Assembly (NCBI GenBank): GCA_039707655.1
Contig: CM077672.1
Location: forward strand, 458,220,390 to 458,284,389
From: Elymus sibiricus
Lineage: Eukaryota; Streptophyta; Magnoliopsida; Poales; Poaceae
Length of the DNA stretch: 64,000 bases
Reading direction: 5' to 3'
The notes below the pieces were generated by a model, which saw only the letters and a list, made by a program, of their open reading frames with translations, had not been told where the DNA came from and ran no database searches. Of the stretch, positions 46,800-58,477 are shown piece after piece. Every line of letters begins with the position of its first letter. Position 1 is the stretch's first letter. The position numbers and the translations under genes are program-made.

Positions 46800-47679
46800 T
46801 GACACGTGGGGGCCACTGGGTTAGTTTAATTTAACCAGAAACGTAATCGCGTTTAAGATAAACAGCGGGGCCCACTGTCATAGACTTAGGGGGGCTAATT
46901 AGTGGCCTAATGACGCCACGTCAGCACTTAACGGCGGCTAACCGCCGGCGCTAAACAGGAGCGCCAGAGTTGCCCGTCCGGCCAACTCCAGCGTTGGCTG
47001 GGCGCGTTCGAAAGCCCGCGATGCGGCGCTTCTAGTGGTGGCCGCGGTGGGCGCTGGGGCGGTGTGTAACGGCGGCGGCCGGAGCTCAGAGGTGTGCGGG
47101 TGCGGGGCTGCAGCTCGCAAGGGAGCCAGCTAGGGGCGGCGTTGGCTTGCTGTGAAGCTGCAGAGCATGTGGAGGGGCTCGGGCGTGAGCTACGGCTGCG
47201 GTAGCCACGACGGCGACGAAACACAGTGGCGGCGGAGCTACTGGCTAAGGCGGTGGCTAGCCTGGGGCTCAAAAATGAGCAATGGGGAGAGGGGAAAGAT
47301 GCGGGGGGGCTCACCGCGATGAAGAGGAGTAGCTCCGGGAGGTCCGGGGAGTCGAGGCCGTGCCGAGATCGAGTTGGGGGTGCGCGGCGGCCGATGGGGA
47401 AGTCGTTCTCGATCCGCTCGATGCCGTGCAGCCCTCGACGAACGAAGACTGGGGAAGATGTAGCGCACGATGACGGTCCTCCTGGACAAGGAGCGGTGGC
47501 CCAGGAACGCTGGTGACCGCGTCGTTACGGTGGCGAGGCCATGGCTGCGCTCGGCCTTGAAGAAGAAGAAGGGGGCCGAGCGAGTGGAGGGAAAAGGAGG
47601 GCGCTAGGGTGTCGGGGAGGGAGAGAGAGCGACGAGGGGCACCCGGGGTGGTCTTATCCCCTCCGGCCACCTACTCCAG

Positions 47680-49206
47680 TGATACGTCCATTTTGCATCA
47701 TGTTTTGCTACTGTTATTTATGGTGTTTTTAATCAATATAACACTTTGTGGATCAATTCTAATGCCTTTTCTCTCTTAATATGCAAGATTTACACAAGGA
47801 GGGAGATTGTCGGCAGCTGGAATTCAGGACCTGAAAAAGCAATGTCAGAGATACCAATTCTGCACATCTCCAAATGAGCTGAAATTTTATGGAGATTTAT
47901 TTTGGAATAAATAAAAAATACTGGAAGCAAGAAGTACCAGAGGGGGCCACCCAGGTGCCCACGAGGCACCAGGGCGTGCCACCCCCCCCCCCCCCAGGCC
48001 CGCCCTGGTACCTCGTGGGGCCCCTGGCCAGCCTCTGGCCCCCATTTTCTGGTATATAAGTCCATTTGCCCTAGAAAAAATATAGAGAAGACTTTCGGGA
48101 TGGTGCGCCGCCGTCTCGAGGTGGAACTTGGGCAGGAGCACTTTTGCTCTCCGGCGAAGAGATTCTGCCGGGGATACTTCCCTCCGGGAGGGGGAAATCA
48201 TCGCCATCGGCATCACCAGCGATCCTCTCATCGTGGGAGGACTAATCTTCATCAACATCTTCACCAGCACCATCTCATCTCAAACCCTAGTTCATCTCTT
48301 GTATTCAATCTTTGTCTCAAAACCTCAGATTGGTACCTGTGGGTTGCTAGTAGTGTTGATTACACCTTGTAGTTGATGCTAGTTGGTTTATTTGGTGGAA
48401 GATTATATGTTCAGATCTATTATGCTATTCAACACCTCTCTGATCTTGGACATGAATATTATTTGTGAGTAGTTACTTTTGTTCTTGAGTACATGAGAGA
48501 AGTCTTGTCATAAGTAATCATGTGAATTTGGTATTCGTTCGATATTTTGATGATATGTATGTTGTTGATTCTCTTAGTGGTGTTGTGTGAACGTCGACTA
48601 CATGACACTTCACCATCTTTGGGCCTAAGGGAATGCATTGTGGAGTAGTAATTAGATGATGGGTTGCTAGAGTGACAGAAGCTTAAACCCTAGTTTATGC
48701 GCTATTCCGTAAGGGGCTGATTTGGATCCACATGTTTAATGCTATGGTTAGAGTTATCTTAATTCTTCTTTCGTAGTTGAGGATTCTTGTGAGAGGGGGT
48801 AATCATAAGTGGGAGGCTTGTTCAAGTAAGAACAACACCCAAGCACCGGTCCACACACATATCAAATTATCAAAGTAGCGAACGCGAATCAAACCAACAT
48901 GATGAAAGTGACTAGATGAAATTCCCATGTGTCCTCGAGAATGCTTTACTTACTATAAGAGATCGTTCCGGCTTGTCCTTTGTTATAAAAAGGATTGGGC
49001 CACCTTGCTACACTCTTTGTTACTATTGCTACTTGTCACTTGTTACAAATTATCTTGCTATCAAACTACTCGTTACCGATAATTTCAGTGCTTGCACAAA
49101 ATACCTTGCTGAAAACCGCTTGTCATTTCTTTCTGCTCTTCGTTGGGTTCAACACTCTTACTTATCGAAAGGACTACGATTGATCCCCTATACTTGTGGG
49201 TCATCA
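47680..49206 (+). repeat. Element B 5' LTR (1527 bp)
   Basis: Inverted repeat at 47958-48019 (14-C loop); TATATAAG at 48053-48060, 33 bp on. It ends GGGTCATCA at 49206. The matching 3' LTR is at 55202-56721. Confidence 0.9.
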
Positions 49207-49217
49207 AGACTCTTTTC

Positions 49218-49235
49218 TGGCGCCGTTGCCGGGGA
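49218..49235 (+). other. Primer-binding site of element B
   Basis: TGGCGCCGTTGCCGGGGA, 11 nt after the LTR end, tRNA-Asp type as in other Athila-lineage elements. Confidence 0.85.
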
Positions 49236-49312
49236 GTGAAGCGCCTTTGGTGAGTGGAATTTGGTAAGGAAACATTTATATTACGTGCTGAAATTTACTG
49301 TCACTTGTCACT

Positions 49313-52300
49313 ATGGAAAGTAATCCTTTGAGGGGTTTGTTCGGGGTATCTTCACCTCGACCAGAAACACAAATAGTTGCTCCTCAGCCTACTGCACCTA
49401 CTGAAAATATTTATTATGAGATTACTCCGGGTATGATAGAGAAACTGCTAGCTAATCCTTATGCAGGAGATGGAACGGTACACCCTGATATGCACTTGAT
49501 CTATGTGGATGAAATTTGTGGATTGTTTAAGCTTGCAGGTTTATCCGGAGATGGAGTTAAGAATAAAGTATTCCCTTTATCTTTAGAGGGAAAGGCATTA
49601 ATGAGGTATAGGCTATGTGATGATACTGATACATGGGACTGGAACCGATTGAAACTAGAATTCCATCAGAAATTATATCCTATGCATTTGGTTCATCGTG
49701 ATCGGAATTATATATATAATTTTTGGCCTCGTGAAGGAGAAATCATCGCTCAAGCTTGGGGGAGGCTTAGGTACATGATGTACACATGCCCCAATCATGA
49801 GCTCTCAAAAGAAATCATCTTACAGAATTTTTATGCTCGGCTTTCTCATGATAATCAAACTACGCTCGATTCTTCTTCAACTGGCTCCTTTATGAAGAAA
49901 ACTATTGAATTCAGATGGGATCTTCTGGAAATAATTAAACGCAACTCTGAAGATTGGGAACTCGACAAAGGTAATGAGTTAGGTATAATACTTGAGTTCG
50001 ATTGTGTTAAATCTTTTATGGCCACCGATGCTTTTCATAAGTTTAGCACTAAATATGGACTTGACTCTGAGATAATAGCTTCCTTTTGTGAATCATTTTC
50101 TACTCATGTTGATCTCCCTAAGGATAAGTGGTTTAAATATCATCCCCCTGTTAAAGAAAAGATTGAGGAACCTGTTAGTGTTAAAGAAGAAACAATTGTT
50201 TACCATGTTGATCCAGTTGTGCCTGCTGCTTATATTGAGAAACCACCTTTTCCTGTTAGGATTAAGGAACATGCTAAAGCTTCAACTGTGGTTAACAAAA
50301 GTAATATTAGAGCACCTAGACCCTCTGAACAAATTAAAGTTGAACCTGATGTTGCTATGGTTAAAGATCTCTTAGTCGATAATATAGATGGGCATGTTAT
50401 TTAGTTTTGTGATGAGGCTGCTAGAATTGCTAAACCTGTTAGAAATGAACGAGATATGTTAGACAAGAACAAGCCCGTAGTTGGCATGCCTGTTATTTCT
50501 ATTAAGATTGGAGATCATTGCTATCATGGTTTGTGTGACATGGGTGCTAATGTGAGTGCTATTCCATTTTCTTTATATCAAGAAGTAATGCATGAAATTG
50601 CACCCATTGAGATTGAAGTTATTGATGTTACTATTAAGCTTGCGAATAGAGATACTATTACACCGCTTGGGATTGTTAGAGATGTTGAAGTCTTGTGTGG
50701 AAAAATCAAATATCCTACTGATTTCTTAGTACTTGGTTCACAACAAGATAATTTTTGTCCCATTATATTTGGTAGACCTTTCTTGAATACCGTTAATGCT
50801 GAAATTGATTGTGTTAAAGAAAAGGTTCGAGTTAAGTTTGGTGATATACGACAACCTCATGATAAAGAATTGCCTAGTAAAGATGAAATTATTGGTCTTG
50901 CTTCTATTTCCGTACCTCCTACTGATCCGTTAGAACAGTATTTGCTAGACCACAAAAACGATATGCATATGAATGAAAGAAATGAAATAGATAGGATGTT
51001 CTTTGATCAACCACCTATCCTTAAACACAATTTGCCTGTTGAAACTCTTGGAGGCCCTCCTCCACCTAAGGGTGATCCTGTATTTGAATTAAAGCAATTG
51101 CCTGATACATTGAAATATGCTTATCTTGATGAAAAGAAGATATATCATGTTATTATTAGTGCTAACCTTTCAGCACATGAAGAAAAGAGATTACTAAAAA
51201 CTCTGAGGAAGCACCGTGCTGCTATTGGATATACTCTTGATGATCTTAAGGGCATTAGTCCCACTCTATGTCAGCACAAAATTAATATGGAGCCTGATGC
51301 TAAACCAGTTGTCGACCACCAACGACGATTAAATCCTAAGATGAAAGAGGTGGTAAGAACCGAAATATTAAAACTTCTGGAAGCAGGTATAATCTATCCC
51401 ATAGCTGATAGTAGATGGGAAAGTCCCGTTCATTGTGTCCCTAAGAAAGGAGGTATTACCGTGTTCCTAATGATAAAAATGAACTCATTCCACAAAGAAT
51501 TGTAACTGGTTATAGGATGGTAATTGATTTTAGAAAATTAAACAAAGCTACTAGAAAAGATCATTACCCCTTACCTTTTATTGATCAAATGTTAGAAAGA
51601 TTATCTAAGCATACACACTTTTGTTTTCTAGATGGTTATTCTGGTTTTTCTCAAATACCCGTATCACAACCCGATCAAGAGAAAACCACCTTCACTTGTC
51701 CTTTTGGAACTTATGCTTATAGATGTATGCCTTTTGGTTTATGCAATGCACCTGCTACCTTTCAAAGATGTATGACTGCTATATTCTCTGACTTTTGTGA
51801 AAAGATTCTTGAGGTGTTCATGGATGATTTTTCCGTTTACGAAACTTCTTTTGATGATTGCTTAAGCAACCTTGATCGAGTTTTGCAGAGATGTGAAGAA
51901 ACTAATCTTGTCTTGAATTGGGAGAAATGCCACTTTATGGTGAATGAAGGCATTGTCATTGGGCATAAAATTTCGGAAAGAGGTATTGAAGTTGATAAAG
52001 CTAAGGTTGATGCTATTGAGAAAATGCCATGTCCTAAAGATATTAAAGGTATAAGAAGTTTCCTAGGTCATGCTGGTTTCTATAGGAGATTTATTAAAGA
52101 CTTCTCTAAAATTTCTAGGGGTCAAGTAGAATTGAGTAATAGAGAAATAAAATTAATTTTGCAAAAAACCGTCAATAGATCTAGAAAGAATTGGTCTAAG
52201 AAACTTGACGATGCATTATGGGCTTATAGAACTGCTTATAAAAATCCTATGGGTATGTCTCCTTATAAAATGGTTTATGGAAAAGCATGTCATTTACCTC

Positions 52301-52767
52301 TTGAGTTAGAACATAAAGCATATTGGACAATTAAAGAACTAAATTATGATTTTAAACTTGCCAGTGAAAAGAGGTTATTTGATATTAGCTCATTAGATGA
52401 ATGGAGAACCCAAGCTTATGAAAATGCCAAATTGTTTAAAAAGAAAGTTAAAAGATGGCATGATAGAAGAATTCAAAAACGGGAATTTAAAGTAGGTGAG
52501 CAAGTTCTATTGTACAACTCTCGTTTGAGATTCTTTGCAAGAAAACTTCTCTCTAAATGGGAAGGACCGTATATCATCGAAGAAGTTTATCGCTCCGGAG
52601 CAATCAAAATAAACAACTCCGAAGGCACTAATCCGAGAGTGGTGAATGGGCAAAGAATTAAGCACTATATTTCAGGTACCACCATTAATGTTGAAACTAA
52701 TATTATTGAAACAATTACACTGGAGGAATACATAAGAGAGACCTTCCGGAACACTCCAGAACCCTGA
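49313..52767 (+). pseudogene. Element B gag-pol (Athila lineage), with RNase H and integrase core deleted
   Basis: Starts at ATG 49313 (MESNPLRGLFGV), 107 bp after the LTR. The gag domain covers roughly residues 30-290. TAG at 50402-50404 interrupts the frame; A has TAC there. Protease is CDMGANVSAIPF where A has CDLGAS. A one-base loss near 51464 (after GGITV) shifts the frame; it resumes at 51465 with [12 protein letters not shown] is complete to the thumb, with catalytic FMDDF at 51817-51831. At 52119/52120 an in-frame deletion of about 1.26 kb, relative to A, fuses RT (KISR) to the C-terminal integrase (GQVELSNREIK). RNase H, the zinc finger and the first two catalytic Asp are lost. Both deletion ends carry CTAG. 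The frame stays open to 52767. Confidence 0.9.
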
Positions 52768-52799
52768 AAAGGAAGAGGTATGTGATACGGTAAGTAAAC

Positions 52800-53020
52800 C
52801 AACTCCAAAAATTCCATAAAAATATTTTCTGTCAGTTTTGAAATATTAGAAAAAATACAAAAATAAGAAACAGCCGAGGGGACCCACCTGGTGCCCACGA
52901 GGCACCAGGGCGCGCCACCCCCCGGCGCGCCCTGGTGGCTCGTGGGCCCCACGTGAGCCTTCCTAACTCCGTTTTCTTCTAGATTTCTTGTTTTGCAAGA
53001 TAAAAAATCTTTATATATAC
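52800..53020 (+). promoter_or_regulatory. Internal U3-like promoter cassette of element B
   Basis: Same arrangement as in A: A-rich stretch, GAGGGGACCCACC, inverted repeat at 52894-52946 (23-bp arms with a single mismatch, 6-C loop) and TTTATATATA about 63 bp further at 53010-53019. It is the most nearly perfect copy of the inverted repeat in the window. Confidence 0.5.
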
Positions 53021-53106
53021 TCCCGAACGTTTTGACCACCGTATCGCTAAAATCTCCTCTGTTCTTGTTTCGTGCTATTTTCTGTCAGATTTCGAGGCCA
53101 GGCATC

Positions 53107-53652
53107 TTGTCCTCCTCTTCCTCCAACAATGTGGGAGACGGCGCTTGGTTGCTGCAGATGGATCTTAGGAGGGAGGAGGAAGGAGAGGTCACCATGGAAG
53201 AGGGTGATGGAGATTCGATTGAGGTCCACCCTCCGGCTTCCGAGAGGGGCACCCTTGCCGGTATATCCACAATCCCGAATCCTCATCAAGCCATGAGAAG
53301 CATTACAAGCCTTGGGATTCCAGAGGTTCAAGAAGGGCTTCCCCCTAGAAGGCCCTTACACAGGTTACATCGGAACAATTTTCATAATTTGGTTCACAAT
53401 TATGGGGTCGAAAATACTTCTCATAGACACATACCCTCCAATTGGGACATCTCTCGTCGAAGTGAAAGTGATGCAGGAAAGAATGCTTGGGGCCCAAAGA
53501 ATAAGCATATTATGGCCGAAGTCCAAAGGAATACAGAGATGATACAGCATGTGCTCCGGGAAATCCAGAGCCTAAAGGAGATCCTAATTAATGTCATGGA
53601 GGACAAGCCCGCCACTTCACCATCACCACCATCACCGAAGAAGGAGACTTGA
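53107..53652 (+). CDS. Element B ORF3, function unknown, start codon mutated
   Basis: The frame is open from 52993 to TGA 53650-53652. The position equivalent to A's ATG is TTG here (53107-53109), so the copy may be untranslated unless another start is used. From there it gives ~181 residues: Ser/Asn start, an acidic segment (LRREEEGEVTMEEGDGD), EVHPPASERGTLAGIST, an Arg/His-rich middle (RRPLHRLHRNNFHNL) and a C-terminal helix (QRNTEMIQHVLREIQSLKEI) with heptad spacing. The tail is SPSPPSPKKET. No membrane segment, signal peptide, zinc finger or enzyme motif is visible. An env-like origin is possible by position only. Sharing ORF3 with A implies it was part of the active family. Confidence 0.55.
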   Translation: MSSSSSNNVGDGAWLLQMDLRREEEGEVTMEEGDGDSIEVHPPASERGTLAGISTIPNPHQAMRSITSLGIPEVQEGLPPRRPLHRLHRNNFHNLVHNYGVENTSHRHIPSNWDISRRSESDAGKNAWGPKNKHIMAEVQRNTEMIQHVLREIQSLKEILINVMEDKPATSPSPPSPKKET

Positions 53653-53687
53653 GCACATGGGTATGGGCACTCCCCTTGGCTTGTGCC

Positions 53688-53700
53688 AAGCTTGGGGGAG
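53688..53700 (+). other. Internal PPT-like motif after ORF3 in B
   Basis: AAGCTTGGGGGAG, 35 nt after the ORF3 stop, exactly as in A. B's terminal PPT has one change (AAGCTTGAGGGAG at 55188-55200), so here the internal copy is closer to the consensus. Confidence 0.6.
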
Positions 53701-55187
53701 GTGCCCCGGTATCGTATCACCATCACTTTTATTATCTTTACCTATTTTTAGTTCGATCCTTAGTTATTTCGTGATTTAGTTGAATAAAAGTTTAGCATGA
53801 TCTATTTTCAAGTGTTAGCTTCGTGATCTATCTATCTATGTAATCGAGTTGAGAGTTATATAATAAAAAGTAGTTTGAGTTTTTGCTTCTTTACTTTCAA
53901 GTTCCAATCCTAGCAATGAAAATAATGAAAAAGATCATATGCTAATCTTATGGAAAGTAATGACATTACATAAAGAAAAGTATCAGTGGTAAAATTTATT
54001 GGAAGTTAACAAGCATAGCATTAGTCAATGATGCAATTCATGAAAAATTTAAGAAGGGAAGAGAAGATTCACATGCAAATATACTATCTTGGACATCTTT
54101 TATGATTGTGAGCCCCCATTAAGTATTTTATGCCAAATTGTTGACATTGGACAAGGAAGATAACGTAATGAATTATGTTTGTTCATATTCACATAGAAGT
54201 CATATTGTTATAGATCCTCCAACATGTGGTGCTTGCCCAATATCTTTGCTAGACAAAAATCCGCACCAAGTAGAGATACTACTTGTGCATCCAAAACCTT
54301 TAAACCCAGTTTCATGTCATGAGAGTCCACTATATCTACCTATGGATTGAATAAGATCCTTCAAGTAAGTTGTCATCGGCGCAAAAAGCAATAAAAATTG
54401 CCTCTAAATATGTCTGAACTTTTATTGTAAGGGAAATAAGCTTTGTACGAACTTGTGATGGTAAAGAAATAAAAGCGACAGAGTGCATAATAAAGGTTGC
54501 TATCACAAGGGGCAATATAAAGTGACATTCCTTTGCATTAAGAGCTCTTGCATCCAACAACAAAAAGCGCATGACAACCTCTGCTTCCCTCTGCGAAGGG
54601 ACTATCCTTTACTTTTATGTATTTACTTTTTATGCAAGAGTCAATAGTGTTCTCCTCTACTTCCTTTTTATTTTTCTCTTTTGTAAGCATCATGTGGTGG
54701 GGAAAGATCTAGGCATATATATCCAGTTGGATATGAGTGATCATGAGTTATTATTGTTGACAGCACCCTTGAGGTGAATAAGTTGGGAGGCAAACTCACA
54801 AGCCCCTATCTTTCTATGTGTCTGGCTGAAACTTTTTGCCCCATATATATGCCGTGAGTGTTAGCAATCATAGAAGACTAACTGATGGTTGAGTATGTGG
54901 ACTTGCTAAATAGCTCTTACATGAGACCCTTCCTGAAAATATGATGAATTTCAATTGCGTTGACTGAGGACATAGTTTGTTAGTTTTCAAGAAAGTTTAT
55001 GCCTTCTACTCCATTGTTGTGATGAATTGTTACTTGCTCATGAGAAGTTTTTTGATAATAAATTTTGCTGTTATAATAATGATCATGATGCTACTATGTC
55101 CGTATTTTGTTTTTATCGACACCTCTCTCTCTAAACATGTGGACATGATTATCGATATCGGCTTTCGCTTGAGGACAAGCGAGGTCT
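53701..55187 (+). other. 3' non-coding region of element B
   Basis: AT-rich, collinear with A (38267-38458 plus 40657-41953), with no gene. It contains the uninterrupted TTCTTTACTTTC site where the Copia element landed in A. Confidence 0.6.
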
Positions 55188-55201
55188 AAGCTTGAGGGAG
55201 T

Positions 55202-56721
55202 TGATACGTCCATTTTGCATCATGTTTTGCTACTGTTATTTATGGTGTTTTTAATCAATATAACACTTTGTGGATTAATTCTAATGCCTTTTCTCTCTTA
55301 ATATGCAAGATTTACACAAGGAGGGAGATTGCAGGCAGTTGGAATTCTGGACCTGAAAAAGCTATGTCAGAGATACCTATTCTGCACATCTCAAAATGAG
55401 CTGAAATTTTACGGAGATTTATTTTGGAATAAATAAAAAATACTGGAAGCAAGAAGTACCAGAGGGGGCCACCCAGGTGCCCATGAGGCACCAGGGCGCG
55501 CCACCCCCCCAGGCGCGCCCTGGTACCTCGTGGGGCCCCTGGTCAGCCTTTGGCCCCCATTTTCTGGTATATAAGTCCATTTGCCCTAGAAAAAATATAG
55601 AGAAGACTTTCGGGATGGTGCGCCGCCGTCTCGAGGCGGAACTTGGGCAGGAGCACTTTTGCTCTCCGACGGAGAGATTCTGCCGGGGATACTTCCCTCC
55701 GGGAGGGGGAAATCATCGCCATCTACATCACCAGCGATCCTCTCATCGTGGGAGGACTAATCTTCATCAACATCTTCACCAGCACCATCTCATCTCAAAC
55801 CCTAGTTCATCTCTTGTATTCAATCTTTGTCTCAAAACCTCAGATTGGTACCTGTGGGTTGCTAGTAGTGTTAATTACACCTTGTAGTTGATGCTAGTTG
55901 GTTTATTTGGTGGAAGATTATATGTTCAGATCTATTATGCTATTCAACACCTCTCTGATCTTGGACATGAATATGATTTATGAGTAGTTACTTTTGTTCT
56001 TGAGGACATGGGAGAAGTCTTGTCATAAGTAATCATGTGAATTTGGTATTCGTTCGATATTTTGATGATATGTATGTTGTTGATTCTCTTAGTGGTGTCG
56101 TGTGAACGTCGACTGCATGACACTTCACCATCTTTGGGCCTAAGGGAATGCATTGTGGAGTAGTAATTAGATGATGGGTTGCTAGAGTGACAGAAGCTTA
56201 AACCCTAGTTTATGCGCTATTCCGTAAGGGGCTGATTTGGATCCACATGTTTAATGCTATGGTTAGAGTTACCTTAATTCTTCTTTCGTAGTTGTGGATG
56301 CTTGCGAGAGGGGGTAATCATAAGTGGGAGGCTTGTTCAAGTAAGAACAGCACCCAAGCACCGATCCACCCACATATCAAATTATCAAAGTAGCGAACGC
56401 GAATCAAACCAACATGATGAAAGTGACTAGATGAAATTCCCATGTGTCCTCGAGAACGCTTTACTTACTATAAGAGATCGTTCCGGCTTATCCTTTGTTA
56501 TAAAAAGGATTGGGCCACCTTGCTGCACTCTTTGTTACTATTGCTACTTGTCACTTGTTACAAATTATCTTGCTATCAAACTACTTGTTACCGATAATTT
56601 CAGTGCTTGCAGAAAATACCTTGCTGAAAACCGCTTGTCATTTCCTTCTGCTCCTCGTTGGGTTCGACACTCTTACTTATCGAAAGGACTACGATTGATC
56701 CCCTATACTTGTGGGTCATCA
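55202..56721 (+). repeat. Element B 3' LTR (1520 bp)
   Basis: Preceded by the PPT AAGCTTGAGGGAG (55188-55200). Inverted repeat at 55480-55534 (7-C loop) and TATATAAG at 55568-55575. It ends GGGTCATCA, then TCCAG. It differs from the 5' LTR by scattered substitutions and the C-run length. Confidence 0.9.
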
Positions 56722-58477
56722 TCCAGCGCCGTGGCAGCCGGTGGATGGAGCGGCGCGCCCTCGGCCACAGCGAGCGCGACAGCGAGGCGGGGGCAGGTGG
56801 ACGAAGAGGTATTTAGGCTGGGCCGGCGCTGCTGCTGTTGCTAGTTAGGCCAAAATGCGCAGTAGATTTTCTGCTTTTTCCTTTTTCAGAAAAGAAATAG
56901 CTACTGTTGCATTTTAATTTGGCACCAGATGAATTTTGTTACAACTGAAACTTGGCACACAAATAGCTGGCAATATACTGGGCCTGCACAAAAAGTTTCA
57001 TGGCAGTTGGAATTGCCTAACCATTTTTGAAAATTGAGAAGGCCAATTAAATTGCTGCTGGACCACTAAATTAATTCCCAGGGGCATTTTGGGAATTCAA
57101 TAGCAGTTGGTTTCAACATGACAAATACTTAGGGAATATTTGCCATAATATGAACTATTTTAATTGCATGACAGAAAAAGTAAATGTTTGACATGCAAAT
57201 TCAAATTTGAATTTGGCTTTGATATTGGACAAGTGTCAGATTGGCATAGTGATCATGATGACATGACCACCATTAGGGGGAGATCACTGTAGTATGATAC
57301 TGGGGGGTGTTACAGATATCCAAGGCAATGATCATGTATATAGGCATCACGTTCGAGACAAGTAGACCGACTCCTGCCTGCATCTACTACTATTACTCCA
57401 CACATCGACCGCTATCCAGCATGCATCTAGTGTATTAAGTCCATAAAGAACGGAGTAACGCCTTAAGCAAGATGACATGATGTAGACAAAGTAAACTCAC
57501 GCATGAATAAACCCCATCTTTTTACCCTTAATAGCAACGATACATACGTGTCATGTCCCTTTCTGTCACTGGGATTGAGCACCGCAAGATCAAACCCATT
57601 ACAAAGCACCTCCCCCATTGCAAGATAAATCAATCTAGTTGGCCAAACCAAATCAATAGATCGGAGAGAAATATGAAGCTATAATAATCATGCATAAAAG
57701 AGTTCAGAGAAGACTCAAATAATATTCATGGATAATCTGTTCATAAACTCACAATTCATCGGATCCCAACAAACACACCGCAAAAAGTGATTACATCGGA
57801 TAGAACTCCAAGAACATCGAGGAGAACATTGTATTGAAGATCAAAAAGAGAGAAGAAGCCATCTAGCTACTAACTATGGACCCAAAGGTCTGTGGTAAAC
57901 TACTCACGCATCATCGGAAGGGCAGCAAGGTTGATGTAGAGCCCCTCCGTGATCGATTCCCCCTCCGGCGGAGTACCGGAAAAGGCCTCCAAATGGGATC
58001 TCTCGAGAACAGAAGCTTGCGGCGGCGGAAAAAGTATTTCGTTGACTCCTCTGTTGGTTTCCCAATTTTTGAGAATTTATAGTGGTGAAATTAGGTCAAA
58101 AGGGGCAGAGGTGGGCCCACGAGGCACTAGGGCGCGCCTACCCCCCACCCCCCAGGCGCGCCTTGGTGGCTCGTGGCCACCTCCTCTGGCTTCTGGCCTC
58201 CTCCCGAAGCTTCTAGTGTCTCTTATGTCCAGAAAAAAATCTCCAAAAAGTTTCGTGGCATTTGGACTTCGTTTGGTACTGATATTCTGGAAAACCAAAA
58301 ACAGGCAAAAAACAGCAACTGACACCGGGCACTAAGTTAATAGGTTAGTCCCAAAAAATGATATATAATTGCTGTAAATGTATATAAAAACATCCAAGAT
58401 TGATACTATAATAGCATGGAACAATCAAAAATTATAGATACGTTGGAGACGTATCACGCCGCGGGCCCGGGGGCTAC

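Larger units (their letters stand above)
47680..56721 (+). mobile_element. Element B: Athila-lineage retrotransposon with both LTRs and an internally deleted pol
   Basis: TGATACGTCC (47680) to GGGTCATCA (56721), flanked by TCCAG (47675-47679, 56722-56726). Two ~1.52-kb LTRs, PBS, gag-pol pseudogene lacking RNase H and most of integrase, internal promoter-like cassette, ORF3, PPT-like motif, 3' non-coding region and PPT. It is the same family as A, and alignment of the two shows which lesions are private to each. Confidence 0.95.
44132..57314 (-). mobile_element. Solo LTR E (~4.1 kb), minus strand, split by element B
   Basis: Flanked by GATAT (44127-44131, 57315-57319). On the minus strand it starts TGTAACACCCCCC (57314) and ends GGCGTCACA (44132). 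The start and the large size recall the LARD LTRs, but the body is not obviously alignable by eye. Its parts are 44132-47679 and 56727-57314. It includes a CpG-rich block (46930-47670), four loose repeats around GAGGAATCACCCTCGAT (45610-45840) and a W-box cluster. The long open frame at 44911-45591 (+) has no recognisable domain and is not called. Confidence 0.8.
43700..58456 (-). mobile_element. Solo LTR S (S1 family), minus strand, split by element E
   Basis: Minus-strand LTR of the S1 type: start TGATACGTCTCCAACG at 58456, end at 43700. It is present as 57320-58456 and 43700-44131 (about 1.57 kb in all), matching S1's 1570-bp LTR. CGCCG flanks it at 43695-43699 and 58457-58461. Inverted repeat at 58116-58176; minus-strand TATA box at 58074-58081, 34 bp away. 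No internal domain remains. Confidence 0.9.

Noticed and set aside
46928..47670. GC-rich frames (up to 128 codons) on both strands next to element B
   Set aside because: Pro/Arg/Ser/Ala-rich translations on both strands, no domain, inside LTR E.
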